Shown here: positions 20,154-30,166 of the stretch, in pieces
Numbering within the stretch: position 1 is the first letter of the stretch
How the letters are laid out: each line of letters starts with the position of its first letter
Assembly (NCBI GenBank): GCA_963978895.1
Contig: OZ022246.1
Coordinates: forward strand, 16,412,549-16,476,548
From: Erpobdella octoculata
Lineage: Eukaryota > Annelida > Clitellata > Hirudinida > Erpobdellidae
Direction: 5' to 3'
Length of the DNA stretch: 64,000 nucleotides
Made by a program: the position numbers and the translations under genes
The notes under the pieces: generated by a model
Databases searched by the model: none
Told to the model about the DNA's origin: nothing
What the model saw: the letters and a program-made list of their open reading frames with translations, nothing else

Positions 20154-20963
20154 ATGTTTTTTGGCGGTGGAAGTGGCGCAGATGGTAAGGTAGTTGGCAT
20201 GATGCAAGGCGGTGTTGCCGATCCGACAGTCGTGGGTTCGAGTCTGAAGTTGAGACATTTATATTTGCGTTATTTCGTGGTGGATTGTACGCCATCCAAG
20301 TTTCTGATATATGTGGCTCGTAAAAACATATCAACGTTATGTTTCCTTATAATATATATCTTAAAAAACATATATATCTCGATAGCTATTAAATTAGCTA
20401 GTGACGGATTGTACGCCGTACAACTTATATACTATCGAGCATTGATTCGTACCCATTCATAGTCGAGTGTTGTGTTCAACATACCCCAACAAAAGCGCTT
20501 AACAACCACTGTTTTTTGGCGGTGGAAGTGGCGCAGATGGTAAGGTAGTTGGCATGATGCAAGGCGGTGTTGCCGATCCGACAGTCGTGGGTTCGAGTCT
20601 GAAGTTGAGACATTTATATTTGTGTTATTTCGTGGTGGATTGTACGCCATCCAAGTTTCTGATATATGTGGCTCGTAAAAACATATCAACGTTATGTTTC
20701 CTTATAATATATATCTTAAAAAACATATATATCTCGATAGCTATTAAATTAGCTAGTGACGGATTGTACGCCGTACAACTTATATACTATCGAGCATTGA
20801 TTCGTACCCATTCATAGTCGAGTGTTGTGTTCAACATACCCCAACAAAAGCGCTTAACAACCACTGTTTTTTGGTGGTGGAAGTGGCGCAGATGGTAAGG
20901 TAGTTGGCATGATGCAAGGCGGTGTTGCCGATCCGACAGTCGTGGGTTCGAGTCTGAAGTTGA

Positions 20964-21001
<38 letters not shown>

Positions 21002-21458
21002 GGAAACATAGCGTTGATATGTTTTTACGAGCCACATATATCAGAAACTTGGATGGCGTACAATCCACCACGAAATAACGCAAGATATAAATGTCTCAAC
21101 TTCAGACTCGAACCCGGTTATTTCGTGGTGGATTGTACGCCATCCAAGTTTCTGATATATGTGGCTCGTAAAAACATATCAACGCTATGTTTCCTTATAA
21201 TATATATCATAAAACATATATATCTTCGATAGCTATTAAATTAGATCGTGACGGATTGTACGCCGTACAACTTATATACTATCGAGCATTGATTCGTACC
21301 CATTCATAGTCGAGTGTTGTGTTCAACATACCCCAACAAAAGCGCTCAACAACCACTGTTTTTTGGCAGTGGAAGTGGCGCAGATGGTAAGGTAGTTGGC
21401 ATGATGCGAGGCGGTGTTGCCGATCCGACAGTCGTGGGTTCGAGTCTGAAGTTGAGAC

Positions 21459-21460
<2 letters not shown>
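20154..21460 (+). repeat. tRNA-headed satellite, about 357-bp unit
   Basis: Units start at about 20154 and 20511, with partial units at 20867, 21118 and 21355. Each has an A box (TGGCGCAGATGG), a B box (GGTTCGAGTCT) and a body with TTTCGTGGTGGATTGTACGC. Between 20995 and 21117 one piece is inverted, making a palindrome centred at about 21117. Unit-to-unit identity is very high. Confidence 0.8.
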
Positions 21461-21540
<80 letters not shown>

Positions 21541-21544
<4 letters not shown>

Positions 21545-21750
21545 CCGCAAGCAAGTTTCATTGAACTTTGTCACCCATTTTGCATTCAACAGTTTCTTGT
21601 ATAAACCTTGCAAAACAACAATATCTTTCCTTTCTGAAACTACACCAAGCAACGTTTTAAAATCTTTATTTTTTCCAGCTGACTGGACAGTTTCGATTAA
21701 TTTAACCATCTTCAGAGCTTCATTTTAAACTTTATAATAATAAAACAGTA
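21541..21750 (-). mobile_element. PLE pseudo-LTR fragment with hammerhead
   Basis: Minus strand from the ribozyme ATG at 21709: MVKLIETVQSAGKNKDFKTL, then VVSERKDIVVLQGLYKKLLN and AKWVTKFNETCLREY, then (TA)n. Cut at the same codon region as the other subfamilies. Confidence 0.65.
21656..21729 (-). ncRNA. Hammerhead ribozyme, PLE type
   Basis: Minus strand: outer stem TTTAAAA/TTTTAAA, inner stem I AGCT/AGCT, core CTGAAGA, stem II GGTT/AATC, GAAAC, stem III ACTG/CAGT, triplet GTC. Complete core. Confidence 0.8.
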
Positions 21751-22015
21751 TATATTAAAATCGAAAAGGACACTTTCTCAAACTTATAATAATAAAGTTA
21801 ATTAATGTTTTCAATACATGCAGAGTTAGTCGTAAAATCAATAAAAGTAGCCGAGTATTAATAAACACGCTTTCAGTGAGTAAACAAGTGTCGACGCGTT
21901 CAGCCAAAGTCTCACTAAAATACAAATTAAGTACACAACCAGCCACCCACACAGCTGATTTCACGCTCACTTTTTCCGTAGGAAAATATTGTCCCCAATT
22001 ATGTATGGAATATAT

Positions 22016-22225
22016 ATATTCCCGCAAGCAAGTTTCATTGAACTTTGTCGCCCATTTTGCATTCAACTGGAAAAATAAAGATTTTAAAATGTTGCTTGGT
22101 GTAGTTTCAGAAAGGAAAGATATTGTTGTTTTGCAAGGTTTATACAAGAAACTGTTGAATGCAAAATGGGCGACAAAGTTCAATGAAACTTGCTTGCGGG
22201 AAAATATTGTCCCCAATTATGTATG

Positions 22226-22230
<5 letters not shown>
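22016..22230. mobile_element. Inverted pair of PLE N-terminal fragments
   Basis: Minus 22067-22016 reads NAKWATKFNETCLREY. Plus 22068-22230 reads KNKDFKMLLGVVSERKDIVV and AKWATKFNETCLRENIVPNY, then (TA)n. Same subfamily as 21541-21750; the arms meet with almost no spacer. Confidence 0.65.
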
Positions 22231-22254
<24 letters not shown>

Positions 22255-22262
<8 letters not shown>

Positions 22263-22747
22263 TTGCCGATCCGACAGTCGTGGGTTCGAGTCTGAAGTTG
22301 AAACATTTATATTTGCGTTATTTCGTGGTGGATTGTAAGCCATCCAAGTTTCTGATATATGTGGTTCGTAAAAACATATCAACACTATGTTTCCTTATAA
22401 TATATATTACAAAACATATATCTTCGATAGCTATTAAATAAGCTAGTGACGGATTGTAAGCCGCACAACTTATATATACTATCGAGCATTGATTCATACC
22501 CATTCATAGTCGAGTGTTGTGTTCAACAAACCCAACAAAAGCGCTTAACAACCACTGTTTTTTGGCGGTGGAAGTGGCGCAGATGGTAAGGTAGTTGGCA
22601 TGATGCAAAGCGGTGTTGCCGATCCGACAGTCGTGGGTTCGAGTCTGAAGTTGAGACATTTATATTTGCATTATTTCGTGGTGGATTGTAAGCCATCCAA
22701 GTTTCTGATATATGTGGCTCGTAAAAACATATCAACGCTATGTTTCC

Positions 22748-22760
<13 letters not shown>
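22255..22760 (+). repeat. tRNA-headed satellite, second block
   Basis: A head-truncated unit from GGTGTTGCCGATCC and a second unit from about 22557, both of the 20154 family, the last ending in (TA)n. Confidence 0.75.
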
Positions 22761-22800
<40 letters not shown>

Positions 22801-22813
22801 ATGTATATGTATA

Positions 22814-22890
<77 letters not shown>
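22753..22890. repeat. (TA)n with TATG variants
   Basis: About 138 bp of TA units interrupted once by GTATGTGTATG-type variants. Confidence 0.95.
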
Positions 22891-22893
<3 letters not shown>

Positions 22894-23320
22894 GGAACGT
22901 AGTGACTGGGAAGCGCAAGGAAAAAATGTTTTCCTCCAAATCTTACCAGTGGAGGCCTATGCTAAAATCGCTCTAATCTAACATACCTACTTGAAAAAAA
23001 ATTTATTTAAATAAGTGTGTACCCTGAAATTACTTTTAATCTGTACAATTAAATTTATTTCACTTCAAATATTTATTTTAAACGTTTAGTAGAACAAGTC
23101 AAAGAATCTGTCATATATTGAATTGAAGGAGTTGTTTTATAAGCAATTTATAATAATAATAATATAAATTTAAATGTGTTTTTGTTTCTAGATTATAATC
23201 TATAATTTTCATAGATATATAATGATTTTATTAGTTATGTTATAAAACGTCTGTGCTTATTCATATTCATTCTTGTGTGTTTTTGTTCTTGCTAGTAGCT
23301 AGTCGTTTGCCGTAAGTCAG
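22891..23320. other. Unassigned AT-rich DNA
   Basis: No open frame, repeat end or RNA motif I can support; it may be upstream sequence of the THAP element. Confidence 0.4.
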
Positions 23321-23344
23321 TTGCTTATAATATTGCTCTTTAAA

Positions 23345-23550
23345 ATGGTTAATAAATGTTGCGCGCCGGGTTGTAAAATCGGTTATAAATCCAATACAAG
23401 AAGCGAAAAATTAAAACTCCTTAGATTGCCGTTGAATGATCCGATTCTGTTAGACAAGTGGACTCATTTTTTATCACTGAAGAATTTCCATCCACTAAAA
23501 ATCATCGACTTTGTGAGCTACATTTTCAAGATGAAGATATACTGGTAAAT
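23345..23550 (+). pseudogene. THAP zinc-finger fragment (P-element-like)
   Basis: MVNKCCAPGCKIGYKSN gives the CxxxC half of a C2CH THAP finger. A one-base frame change later, HRLCELHFQDEDIL supplies the CxxHF half; LPLNDPILLDKWTHFL sits between with the conserved Trp. THAP domains are the DNA-binding N-termini of P-element-type transposases. The frame is broken and stops at a junction with another repeat (23555). Confidence 0.75.
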
Positions 23551-23554
23551 AGTA

Positions 23555-23663
23555 AGCTTCTGCGTCCCGTTATTTTTTTGGAACGATACGATATGATACG
23601 ATTTCTGAAATTCGTCTCGAATTAAACGATACGATACGAGACGCCTCGAACAATGACGATACG

Positions 23664-23680
<17 letters not shown>
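23555..23680 (-). mobile_element. End fragment of the CGTATCG repeat family
   Basis: Inverted match to about 1840-1970: GCTTCTGCGTCCCGTTATTT, then GGAACGATACGATATGATAC. Joins the THAP fragment on one side and (TA)n on the other. Confidence 0.7.
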
Positions 23681-23689
<9 letters not shown>

Positions 23690-23697
<8 letters not shown>

Positions 23698-24150
23698 CGA
23701 ATAAACTGTGGAATCAATTTATCTTTGACACACGCTCCAAGAAACACAACTCGCCATTTGGCAGAAACAACTTTTCGAGCCAAATTCTCGACCTTTCGGC
23801 ACAAAACTCTCTGTTCGAGACTACAATTACCCAAAAACTTTTCCATTAAACTTTTATTGTTAGACCGACGGACCGTTTCAGCTATGTCAGCCATCCTCAG
23901 GGTCAAAAGTAAAACGAGAAAAGTAAACAAAGAGAAAGAACCGAAATTATCAAAGAATTAGCACACTAACAAAAGAAAAAACGAAAAAACACTCTACTTA
24001 TCAAATCAAAAGAATATAAAATTTATACTATTGGAAATCAATTTTTGCGCTTTCGCTGTGTTATATTAGAAGAGACAAGAATTTCCTCAGATACATTACA
24101 ATGAGATTCGTCAGGAGCAGCCTCAACAGCCAAAGTATTTGTGTCAGAGG
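23690..24150 (-). mobile_element. 5'-truncated PLE with trailing pseudo-LTR
   Basis: Minus strand in order: a C-terminal coding tail (SDTNTLAVEAAPDESHCNVS to ITQRKRKN, stop near 24028), 3' UTR, hammerhead, then MADIAETVRRSNNKSLMEKF, SLEQRVLCRKVENLARKVVS and AKWRVVFLGACVKDKLIPQF, then (TA)n. A second, near-identical copy of the ribozyme part is at 29488-29932. Confidence 0.65.
23851..23909 (-). ncRNA. Hammerhead ribozyme, PLE type
   Basis: Minus strand: outer stem CTTTT/AAAAG, inner stem I GACC/GGTC, core CTGAGGA, stem II GGCT/AGCT, GAAAC, stem III ACGG/CCGT around one T, triplet GTC. Complete. Confidence 0.85.
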
Positions 24151-24154
24151 ACCT

Positions 24155-24383
24155 TATATATATATATATATATTTTTTTTTTACAGTATTTCGGCACTAA
24201 ATGTTCATTTAAACATGCTCTGTTGAAATATACACGCCATTTAGAAGACACGGTTTTGTCAATTAAGCGCTTAAAATATTTTAAGTGAGAGAAAACACTT
24301 TTACTAAATCTAAAATCAAACGTTTTATTAGCAACCAACTTGCAAGTTTCAGCCATTGCGGGCATCGTCAGGGTTGTTTTGAT
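24155..24383 (-). mobile_element. PLE inverted leading pseudo-LTR
   Basis: Minus strand: hammerhead, then MAETCKLVANKTFDFRFSKS, KYFKRLIDKTVSSKWRVYFN and RACLNEHLVPKY, then (TA)n. It lies back to back with the plus-strand PLE body that starts at about 24385. Confidence 0.7.
24314..24383 (-). ncRNA. Hammerhead ribozyme, PLE type
   Basis: Minus strand: stem I CAACC/GGTTG with outer pairs ATCAAA/TTTGAT, core CTGACGA, stem II GCC/GGC flanked by a T-T mismatch, GAAAC, palindromic stem III ACTTGCAAGT, triplet GTT. Confidence 0.8.
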
Positions 24384-24384
24384 A

Positions 24385-25510
24385 TATGTGTTGGTTGGTA
24401 ATGTTGGTGACAGGCTGCAGATGCAAGTATATGTTAAACCAACAGATTCAGGTGAATGTTTGAAAGGTAATAGTGATTGCCCTGATAGATATAAACATAG
24501 TGTTATAAATAACTATTTGATAAGAGCGTATAAACTCTCGAATAGCTGGATTGATTTTCATTTGGAAGTTCATAGGATTCGGCAACTGCTGATTAATAAT
24601 GGATTTACTAATTGCATGTTTGATATGTGTCTGAAATTTGGATTACAAGTTTTCTAGTGATGGTAATAATTCTCCAAGCAAGTATTGTGATGATATTAAA
24701 CTGTTTTATAGAAGCCAAATGCATAAAAATTACAAGATGGAAGAAAATATGATTAGAAAAATTATCTTGACCAGGCAATCCCGACAAGCAACAAACAAAT
24801 CCGGAATAATAGAAATAATGTTATTATAGTATATACAGAGTTTCAACTTAGAATCTTTTTTAACTGGTTTAACTTTGCTCAAGATATGCATCCTTCTACA
24901 ATATGTTTTTCTTCCTCCCAAGCCTCTGAAATATGTAACATTGATGGTGATAAAAAAGGCGCCTCATCTACAGATGACTTGTTGCAGGGATTTAAAACTG
25001 TAGATACATGTTGCTTGTCGGGATTGCCTGGTCAAAGTCTCGTTGATCGAACAGATGTTGAGTTTTATGATGGTTGTTTATCCGGTTGCCATGATTCCGT
25101 CCGAATGCACCGGATAAAGGGTTGTGCAGAGATTTCTCAGGTGGATGACGGATTTTCTGGATTGTTGATGGTACATGTGTTTCAGAGGGGATATCTGGTC
25201 CGTTGAGCTTGTCTCACTCAACTGATAACATTAATATTACAATTAGACGGAAGAGATGACATTGTTTTGATATGATACATAAGCTTCTTTGTCTGTTTCA
25301 CATTTCTTAAAACTTTTGATGAATTTTATAAATTTAAATTATTATCTCTTGATTTAAATTAATATAATTTTTAAAGTATTTTTATTTTGATTTTATTATT
25401 ATTATTTTATTTTTATTATTATTTTATTAATTATTTTCTGCTTAATTTAACGTTCATCGTCCCGATTTTAATTATTATTATGTACTGTATGTATTAACTT
25501 TTAGTTACAT
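24385..25510 (+). pseudogene. Penelope-like RT, C-terminal part and 3' region
   Basis: QVYVKPTDSGECLKGNSDCP, then RYKHSVINNYLIRAYKLSNS and LEVHRIRQLLINNGFTN, match the post-catalytic block of PLE reverse transcriptases (Y-x-KPT, P-x-x-x-K, RA, NG). A -1 shift near 24645 continues into DYKFSSDGNNSPSKYCDDIK. A perfect 27-bp inverted repeat (24767-24793 and 25009-25035) interrupts what follows. No GIY-YIG endonuclease motif is recognisable. AT-rich 3' UTR to the hammerhead at 25517. Confidence 0.65.
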
Positions 25511-25516
25511 TAAGAC

Positions 25517-25587
25517 AATCAAAACAACCCTGACGATGGCCGCAATGGCTGAAACTTGCAAGTTGGTTGCTAATAAAACGTTTGATT
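25517..25587 (+). ncRNA. Hammerhead ribozyme, PLE type
   Basis: Stem I CAACC/GGTTG with outer AATCAAA/TTTGATT, core CTGACGA, stem II GCC/GGC, GAAAC (25551-25555), perfect palindromic stem III ACTTGCAAGT, triplet GTT (25562-25564). ATG at 25536 is within the core. Confidence 0.85.
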
Positions 25588-25693
25588 TTAGATTTAGTAA
25601 AAGTATTTTCTCTCACTTAAAATATTTTAAGCGCTTAATTGACAAAACCGTGTCTTCTAAATGGCGTGTATATTTCAACAGAGCATGTTTAAA

Positions 25694-25697
<4 letters not shown>
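25536..25697 (+). pseudogene. PLE N-terminal reading frame fragment
   Basis: From the ribozyme ATG: MAAMAETCKLVANKTFDFRF, then KYFKRLIDKTVSSKWRVYFN, RACLNE, then directly (TA)n. Cut six codons earlier than its inverted partner at 24155. The protein region precedes the RT in PLEs; its function is not established to my knowledge. Confidence 0.6.

Positions 25698-25772
<75 letters not shown>
25698..25772. repeat. (TA)n microsatellite
   Basis: About 37 TA units. The duplicate copy (31480-31556) is 2 bp longer. Confidence 0.95.
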
Positions 25773-25773
<1 letters not shown>

Positions 25774-25776
<3 letters not shown>

Positions 25777-27754
25777 GTGTCCCAGAAAAAAAAAATGTTC
25801 AGGAAGTCAAGAGGCACTTCCTAGAAAGTTTCTATATGATAATACAATGCTACTGAAAACATTTCTGTTCATTTGAATAATATTTAGATGTCCCGCGAGA
25901 ACCAAAAGTGTACCGTAAATTATGCAGTGCATCCATAGTAAAGTAGATTTTATAAATATATTGATATGCTGGCGTGGCCTTGATTGATCAGTAAACAATT
26001 ATTTTTCTAAGAAATCTTTGGAAAACTGTAATTTCAATTATTTTTCAGTTTTTACACACAAAAAATGGACCTTCTCAGATTACCCTATACAGCTTTGTAA
26101 AAGTTTGTTAGGTGAAGGAATTCTAAATCTGTTTTTCATTGGGCTGACAAAATGACGCCTGATGTCATTGGCCTAGAGAGCAAACTTGTAGATTGCCTGC
26201 CTGTTCTTGTTTCCTCTCTCATAGATGGAAGTACTAAACTTCTTGGTGTACCCAAGTTGACTTCTGGGACTGGACGAATAGCTGCTAATGCAGTACTTGA
26301 CCTTCTGCGATCATGGGAGTGTGATAATCATGTTATCGGTATGTGTTTCGATACGACTGCCTCAAACACAGGGAGAATTAATGGAGCATGTACATTTCTT
26401 GAAAACGACATTGGTCGGAATCTGTTATGGATGGCGTGCAGGCACCACATGTTTGAGGTTTTTTACAAACTTTTATTTAGGTTACAACCTCTGTTTGTGT
26501 GTGTGTGTGGCTTTCTCTGTACACAAATCTTGCAAGTGAAATTAAACCAGCTTTTTTGACTAGCTAGGAAGCTGAAACTTTCAGCATATCTTTATATTGG
26601 ATGACAATACATGATTCAATTAAAAAGAAACAAAAAACGTAATTTGAACATCTTTCATATATCGCAAGTTTATATGCCTAGCTGGGTTAATGGTTGGATT
26701 GGATGTCATGGAAAACATTCGCAAACATGGTGCTTTACATCATGCTGGTTGGTGAAGGCGATATACTCGCTGAAAATTGAGCTTCGGTTAGATGGAAATG
26801 AACAAACTTTTTCTTTAACAGGTTGTGAATTCCAGAGATTCAATTGATTTGTTGTGATTCACTAGTAGGTTGGTAGACGATGCACTAATCAATGATTTAC
26901 TGCTAATCCAATGCTTGAAAGTATATGATGATGGACTGAAACTGATGAAACACCATTTGTGGTATTTAAGCCAAGAGTTGGCTACAACATGCTTATTCAC
27001 GGAGAAAATTTCTAACGATGTGAAAACTCAGCTTGTGAGAGAGATGAAATCTGCACTCCAATCACTTCCAGAAACATTGGAGGATATAGCTATTTCAAGC
27101 AGCTTCTTCCAAACTACAGGCATTGATGACAGTTTTCTGAATTCGCCAGTTGACTCTTGGAAAAACAATGATTCATTCCTGGCTGGCGCCAAGCTAGTGA
27201 ATAATTTGGCTTGTGTTAATTACGTTGCTGAATGTGGCGTTGCTCTGATCCAGAATTTAAATTCATCGATAACCAGAATTGAAGAACAGAAACAGTTTCT
27301 GTTGCAAGTAGCAGAAAAATACCGAAATGAATTTGCAACTTGCCCCAGAGACAAACTTTTCGATATGTAGTTTGAACTCGACCTCATTTCTTACAAAAAA
27401 CATTGCTGATCAATAAATAATTTTTTGAATTTTGATGTTTTTGCCTTGAAATAGTTTTATTATATTGTTTGAACTAGCACAGTTTATAAATATATTCATA
27501 AACTACATACTCTAAAAGCTCTCCAATGGTATCAAACAACTTAAAATGACAATAAATAATTTTCAATTCCTTGTCAAACTACACGATATCACGAGACATT
27601 CGCGGCCGAGACAATAAAATTCAACAGACTTGAGTGAGCTCGAAATATTATTCAAATGAACTGAAATTTTGCATTTAGCATTGTATTATCATATAGAAAC
27701 TTTCTACAAGGTGCCCTAGAGATTTGCAAAAAATTTTTTTTTTTAATTTTGGGA

Positions 27755-27758
<4 letters not shown>
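25774..27758 (+). mobile_element. 2-kb DNA transposon between (TA)n arrays
   Basis: Inverted ends of roughly 130 bp with gaps: GTGTCCCAGAAA...AAGTTTCTATATGATAATAC on the left (25774-25900) and the complement at 27640-27758, ending GGGACACT. Both sides abut (TA)n, so the target was probably TA. It contains a decayed transposase-like gene. Confidence 0.65.
26152..27370 (+). pseudogene. Transposase-like protein remnant, unknown family
   Basis: Pieces in two frames: LGVPKLTSGTGRIAANAVLD, then IGMCFDTTASNTGRINGACT, GRNLLWMACRHHMFEVFYKL; a gap; then DALINDLLLIQCLKVYDDGL and a helical C-terminal region to RDKLFDM. FDTTASNTG followed by CRHH resembles the Asp and CxxH segment of RNase H-fold transposases such as hAT; this is inference. 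Several breaks, so inactive. Only the first 16 codons exist in the duplicate copy. Confidence 0.5.

Positions 27759-27828
<70 letters not shown>
27759..27828. repeat. (TA)n microsatellite
   Basis: About 35 TA units with one AAAT interruption. Confidence 0.95.
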
Positions 27829-27833
<5 letters not shown>

Positions 27834-27965
27834 ACAACGGACTTCCCTTCGACGTTTTGAGTTTTTGGCAAAGAAATTAACAAATACAAAATGGGCAATT
27901 ATCATCAATGGAGTTTGCGTACAAGAAAATATCGTACCGCTATATGCAAGAAACAAATATATCTA
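27829..27965 (+). pseudogene. PLE N-terminal reading frame fragment
   Basis: TSLRRFEFLAKKLTNTKWAI, then IINGVCVQENIVPLYARN, then (TA)n; (TA)n also precedes it. The hammerhead is missing. Confidence 0.55.
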
Positions 27966-27994
27966 TATATATATATATATATATATTGCAAGCG

Positions 27995-28168
27995 CTCTTA
28001 CCAACTGAGCCACCGACCATCACCAAAAATGATGGCTAAAAGTCTCAGTCTTTCGGAGCTACTTAACATTAGACTACGACTATGATAGGCTCAGAACTCC
28101 TTACTTCGGCTCGACAGCTAGTCTGCTGCCAGATAAATAAATTTCTTATGAAGGGAAACATTGCGTTG

Positions 28169-28172
<4 letters not shown>
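27995..28172 (-). repeat. tRNA-derived SINE fragment
   Basis: Minus strand carries GATGGTCGGTGGCTCAGTTG, the head seen at 7489-7578, with a different flanking body (28030-28170) and (TA)n on both sides. The B box is lost. Confidence 0.55.
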
Positions 28173-28205
<33 letters not shown>

Positions 28206-28209
<4 letters not shown>

Positions 28210-28812
28210 AGCTGCTTTTTAATCTACATTAACTTTTCGATTAACCTATTAAGGAATTAACTCGATTAAAAAATTTAACGCAGATGACAAATATTAACGC
28301 GGTTGAATAGTTTTAACTATTTTTTCATAGGTACAACAGTTACGATGTCTATGATTTCTTTATGCAACAAACACTTTGGTTTCTTATTTACATATCACAT
28401 TTTTGTTCAAATCAATTTCGGTCATTCTCGCCAGGCTTGCGGAGCCACCATTTTTTTTGTGGCTCGGCTCCAGCTCTCTATAAAGGGGGTTTCACACGAG
28501 ACAAACTTGCGCAAACTTTTGACTGAAACATTTTTAACTGTTTATACACTTTATACTTACACTTTATTAGTTTATCTACTCTACTTATATGACAATTGTT
28601 AAATATTAAAACTGACCATTTTGTTTTAAGTCGATTTTAAATGTATACGAAAGGGTACGTTTTGTGTTTTGGCAAGGCAAAAATTTAATTTTAAATGCTT
28701 GATAAAATTATTTCACGGAGTTAAAATGTTTTTACTATTAAGTTAACAAAATAATATGCAATTTAAAAAATTTTAATTATTTTATAAGAATATAAACACT
28801 TATCAAACGAAA
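28206..28812. other. Unassigned AT-rich DNA
   Basis: Contains a TGGCTCGGCTCCAGCTC stretch similar to GGCTCCGGCT repeats at 29190-29270, suggesting an unclassified hAT copy, but no definable ends. Confidence 0.35.
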
Positions 28813-29488
28813 GCCAATCTTAAAGCACATTTTTGTTATTATAACTTTCATCTCGACTGTGTATTCGGAACATAATTGTATTATTTTTTAATGCAATTTT
28901 AAAAATTTTGAATAAAATAAAATAAAAAAAAGTCCAAAAATAACAATGTAACCAAAAACAGAGTTTGGCGGGTAAACAAAATTTAAAAGGAAACGAAACG
29001 AAAACAAATCATTAAAGATTTCTTGTGGTGATGTGCATGCGCTATCATTTGATTGAAGGCTGTTGCTGTTGTGACGTTCGTAAAATATTAAAAAATTTCA
29101 AATTTGAGGGAGATAAACAATCAGATAATTTTAGAACTTCAATGCTTTTCGTCTTGAAAAAAAATTCTGCTCTTATAAAAAAATTTTTAGAGCCGGAGCC
29201 GCCAGATATTTTCGGCTCTGGGTCCGGCTCTGGCTCCCACAAAAATTGGCGGCTCCGGCTATGCTCCGCAAGCCTGATTCTCGCTCTTCATACATACATG
29301 GGATTGAAATCTCAAAGAACTAGTAGATGGTGAGGATGACATCGAGATTCTAAAACTTCCAACCAAGCGGCTATGAACCTATGACGCATCATATTCGAAA
29401 GATGAAATACTTGTCAGAAAAGCCAGTTCAAATTCTTTTCTTCAACGATAAAAAATAGAGCCAAAAATTGACCTAAATAAATTTCCAC
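28813..29488. repeat. Duplication segment B, copy 1
   Basis: Matches 31979-32654 at an offset of 3166 bp. It ends inside a hAT C-terminal coding remnant (about 29330-29488) that is cut at the junction with segment A copy 2; in copy 2 the remnant continues. Confidence 0.9.
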
Positions 29489-29632
29489 TGTGGAATCAAT
29501 TTATCTTTGACACACGCTCCAAGAAACACAACTCGCCATTTGGCAGAAACAACTTTTCGAGCCAAATTCTCGACCTTTCGGCACAAAACTCTCTGTTCGA
29601 GACTACAATTACCCAAAAACTTTTCCATTAAA

Positions 29633-29691
29633 CTTTTATTGTTAGACCGACGGACCGTTTCAGCTATGTCAGCCATCCTCAGGGTCAAAAG
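29633..29691 (-). ncRNA. Hammerhead ribozyme, duplicate copy
   Basis: Identical in structure to 23851-23909: GACC/GGTC stem I, CTGAGGA, GAAAC, GTC. Confidence 0.85.
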
Positions 29692-30095
29692 TAAAACGAG
29701 AAAAGTAAACAAAGAGAAAGAACCGAAATTATCAAAGAATTAGCACACTAACAAAAGAAAAAACGAAAAAACACTCTACTTATCAAATCAAAAGAATATA
29801 AAATTTATACTATTGGAAATCAATTTTTGCGCTTTCGCTGTGTTATATTAGAAGAGACAAGAATTTCCTCAGATACATTACAATGAGATTCGTCAGGAGC
29901 AGCCTCAACAGCCAAAGTATTTGTGTCAGAGGACCTTATATATATATATATATATTTTTTTTTTACAGTATTTCGGCACTAAATGTTCATTTAAACATGC
30001 TCTGTTGAAATATACACGCCATTTAGAAGACACGGTTTTGTCAATTAAGCGCTTAAAATATTTTAAGTGAGAGAAAACACTTTTACTAAATCTAA

Positions 30096-30165
30096 AATCA
30101 AACGTTTTATTAGCAACCAACTTGCAAGTTTCAGCCATTGCGGGCATCGTCAGGGTTGTTTTGAT
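30096..30165 (-). ncRNA. Hammerhead ribozyme, duplicate copy
   Basis: Identical in structure to 24314-24383: CAACC/GGTTG stem I, CTGACGA, GAAAC, GTT. Confidence 0.8.
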
Positions 30166-30166
30166 A

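Larger units (their letters stand above)
23706..26197. repeat. Duplication segment A, copy 1
   Basis: Matches 29488-31981 at a constant offset of 5782 bp (5784 after the (TA)n array). I saw no mismatch in the stretches I compared other than array length. It contains the ribozymes, the PLE body and the left end of the 25774 transposon. Confidence 0.9.

Noticed and set aside
20170..20260. tRNA gene
   Set aside because: A and B boxes are present but no acceptor or anticodon arm can be formed, and the sequence is part of a tandem repeat.
20077..22735. Repeated 60-115 residue frames in the satellite (DLYAVQLIYY, NPRLSDRQHR)
   Set aside because: Same satellite read in different frames; no codon constraint or family match.
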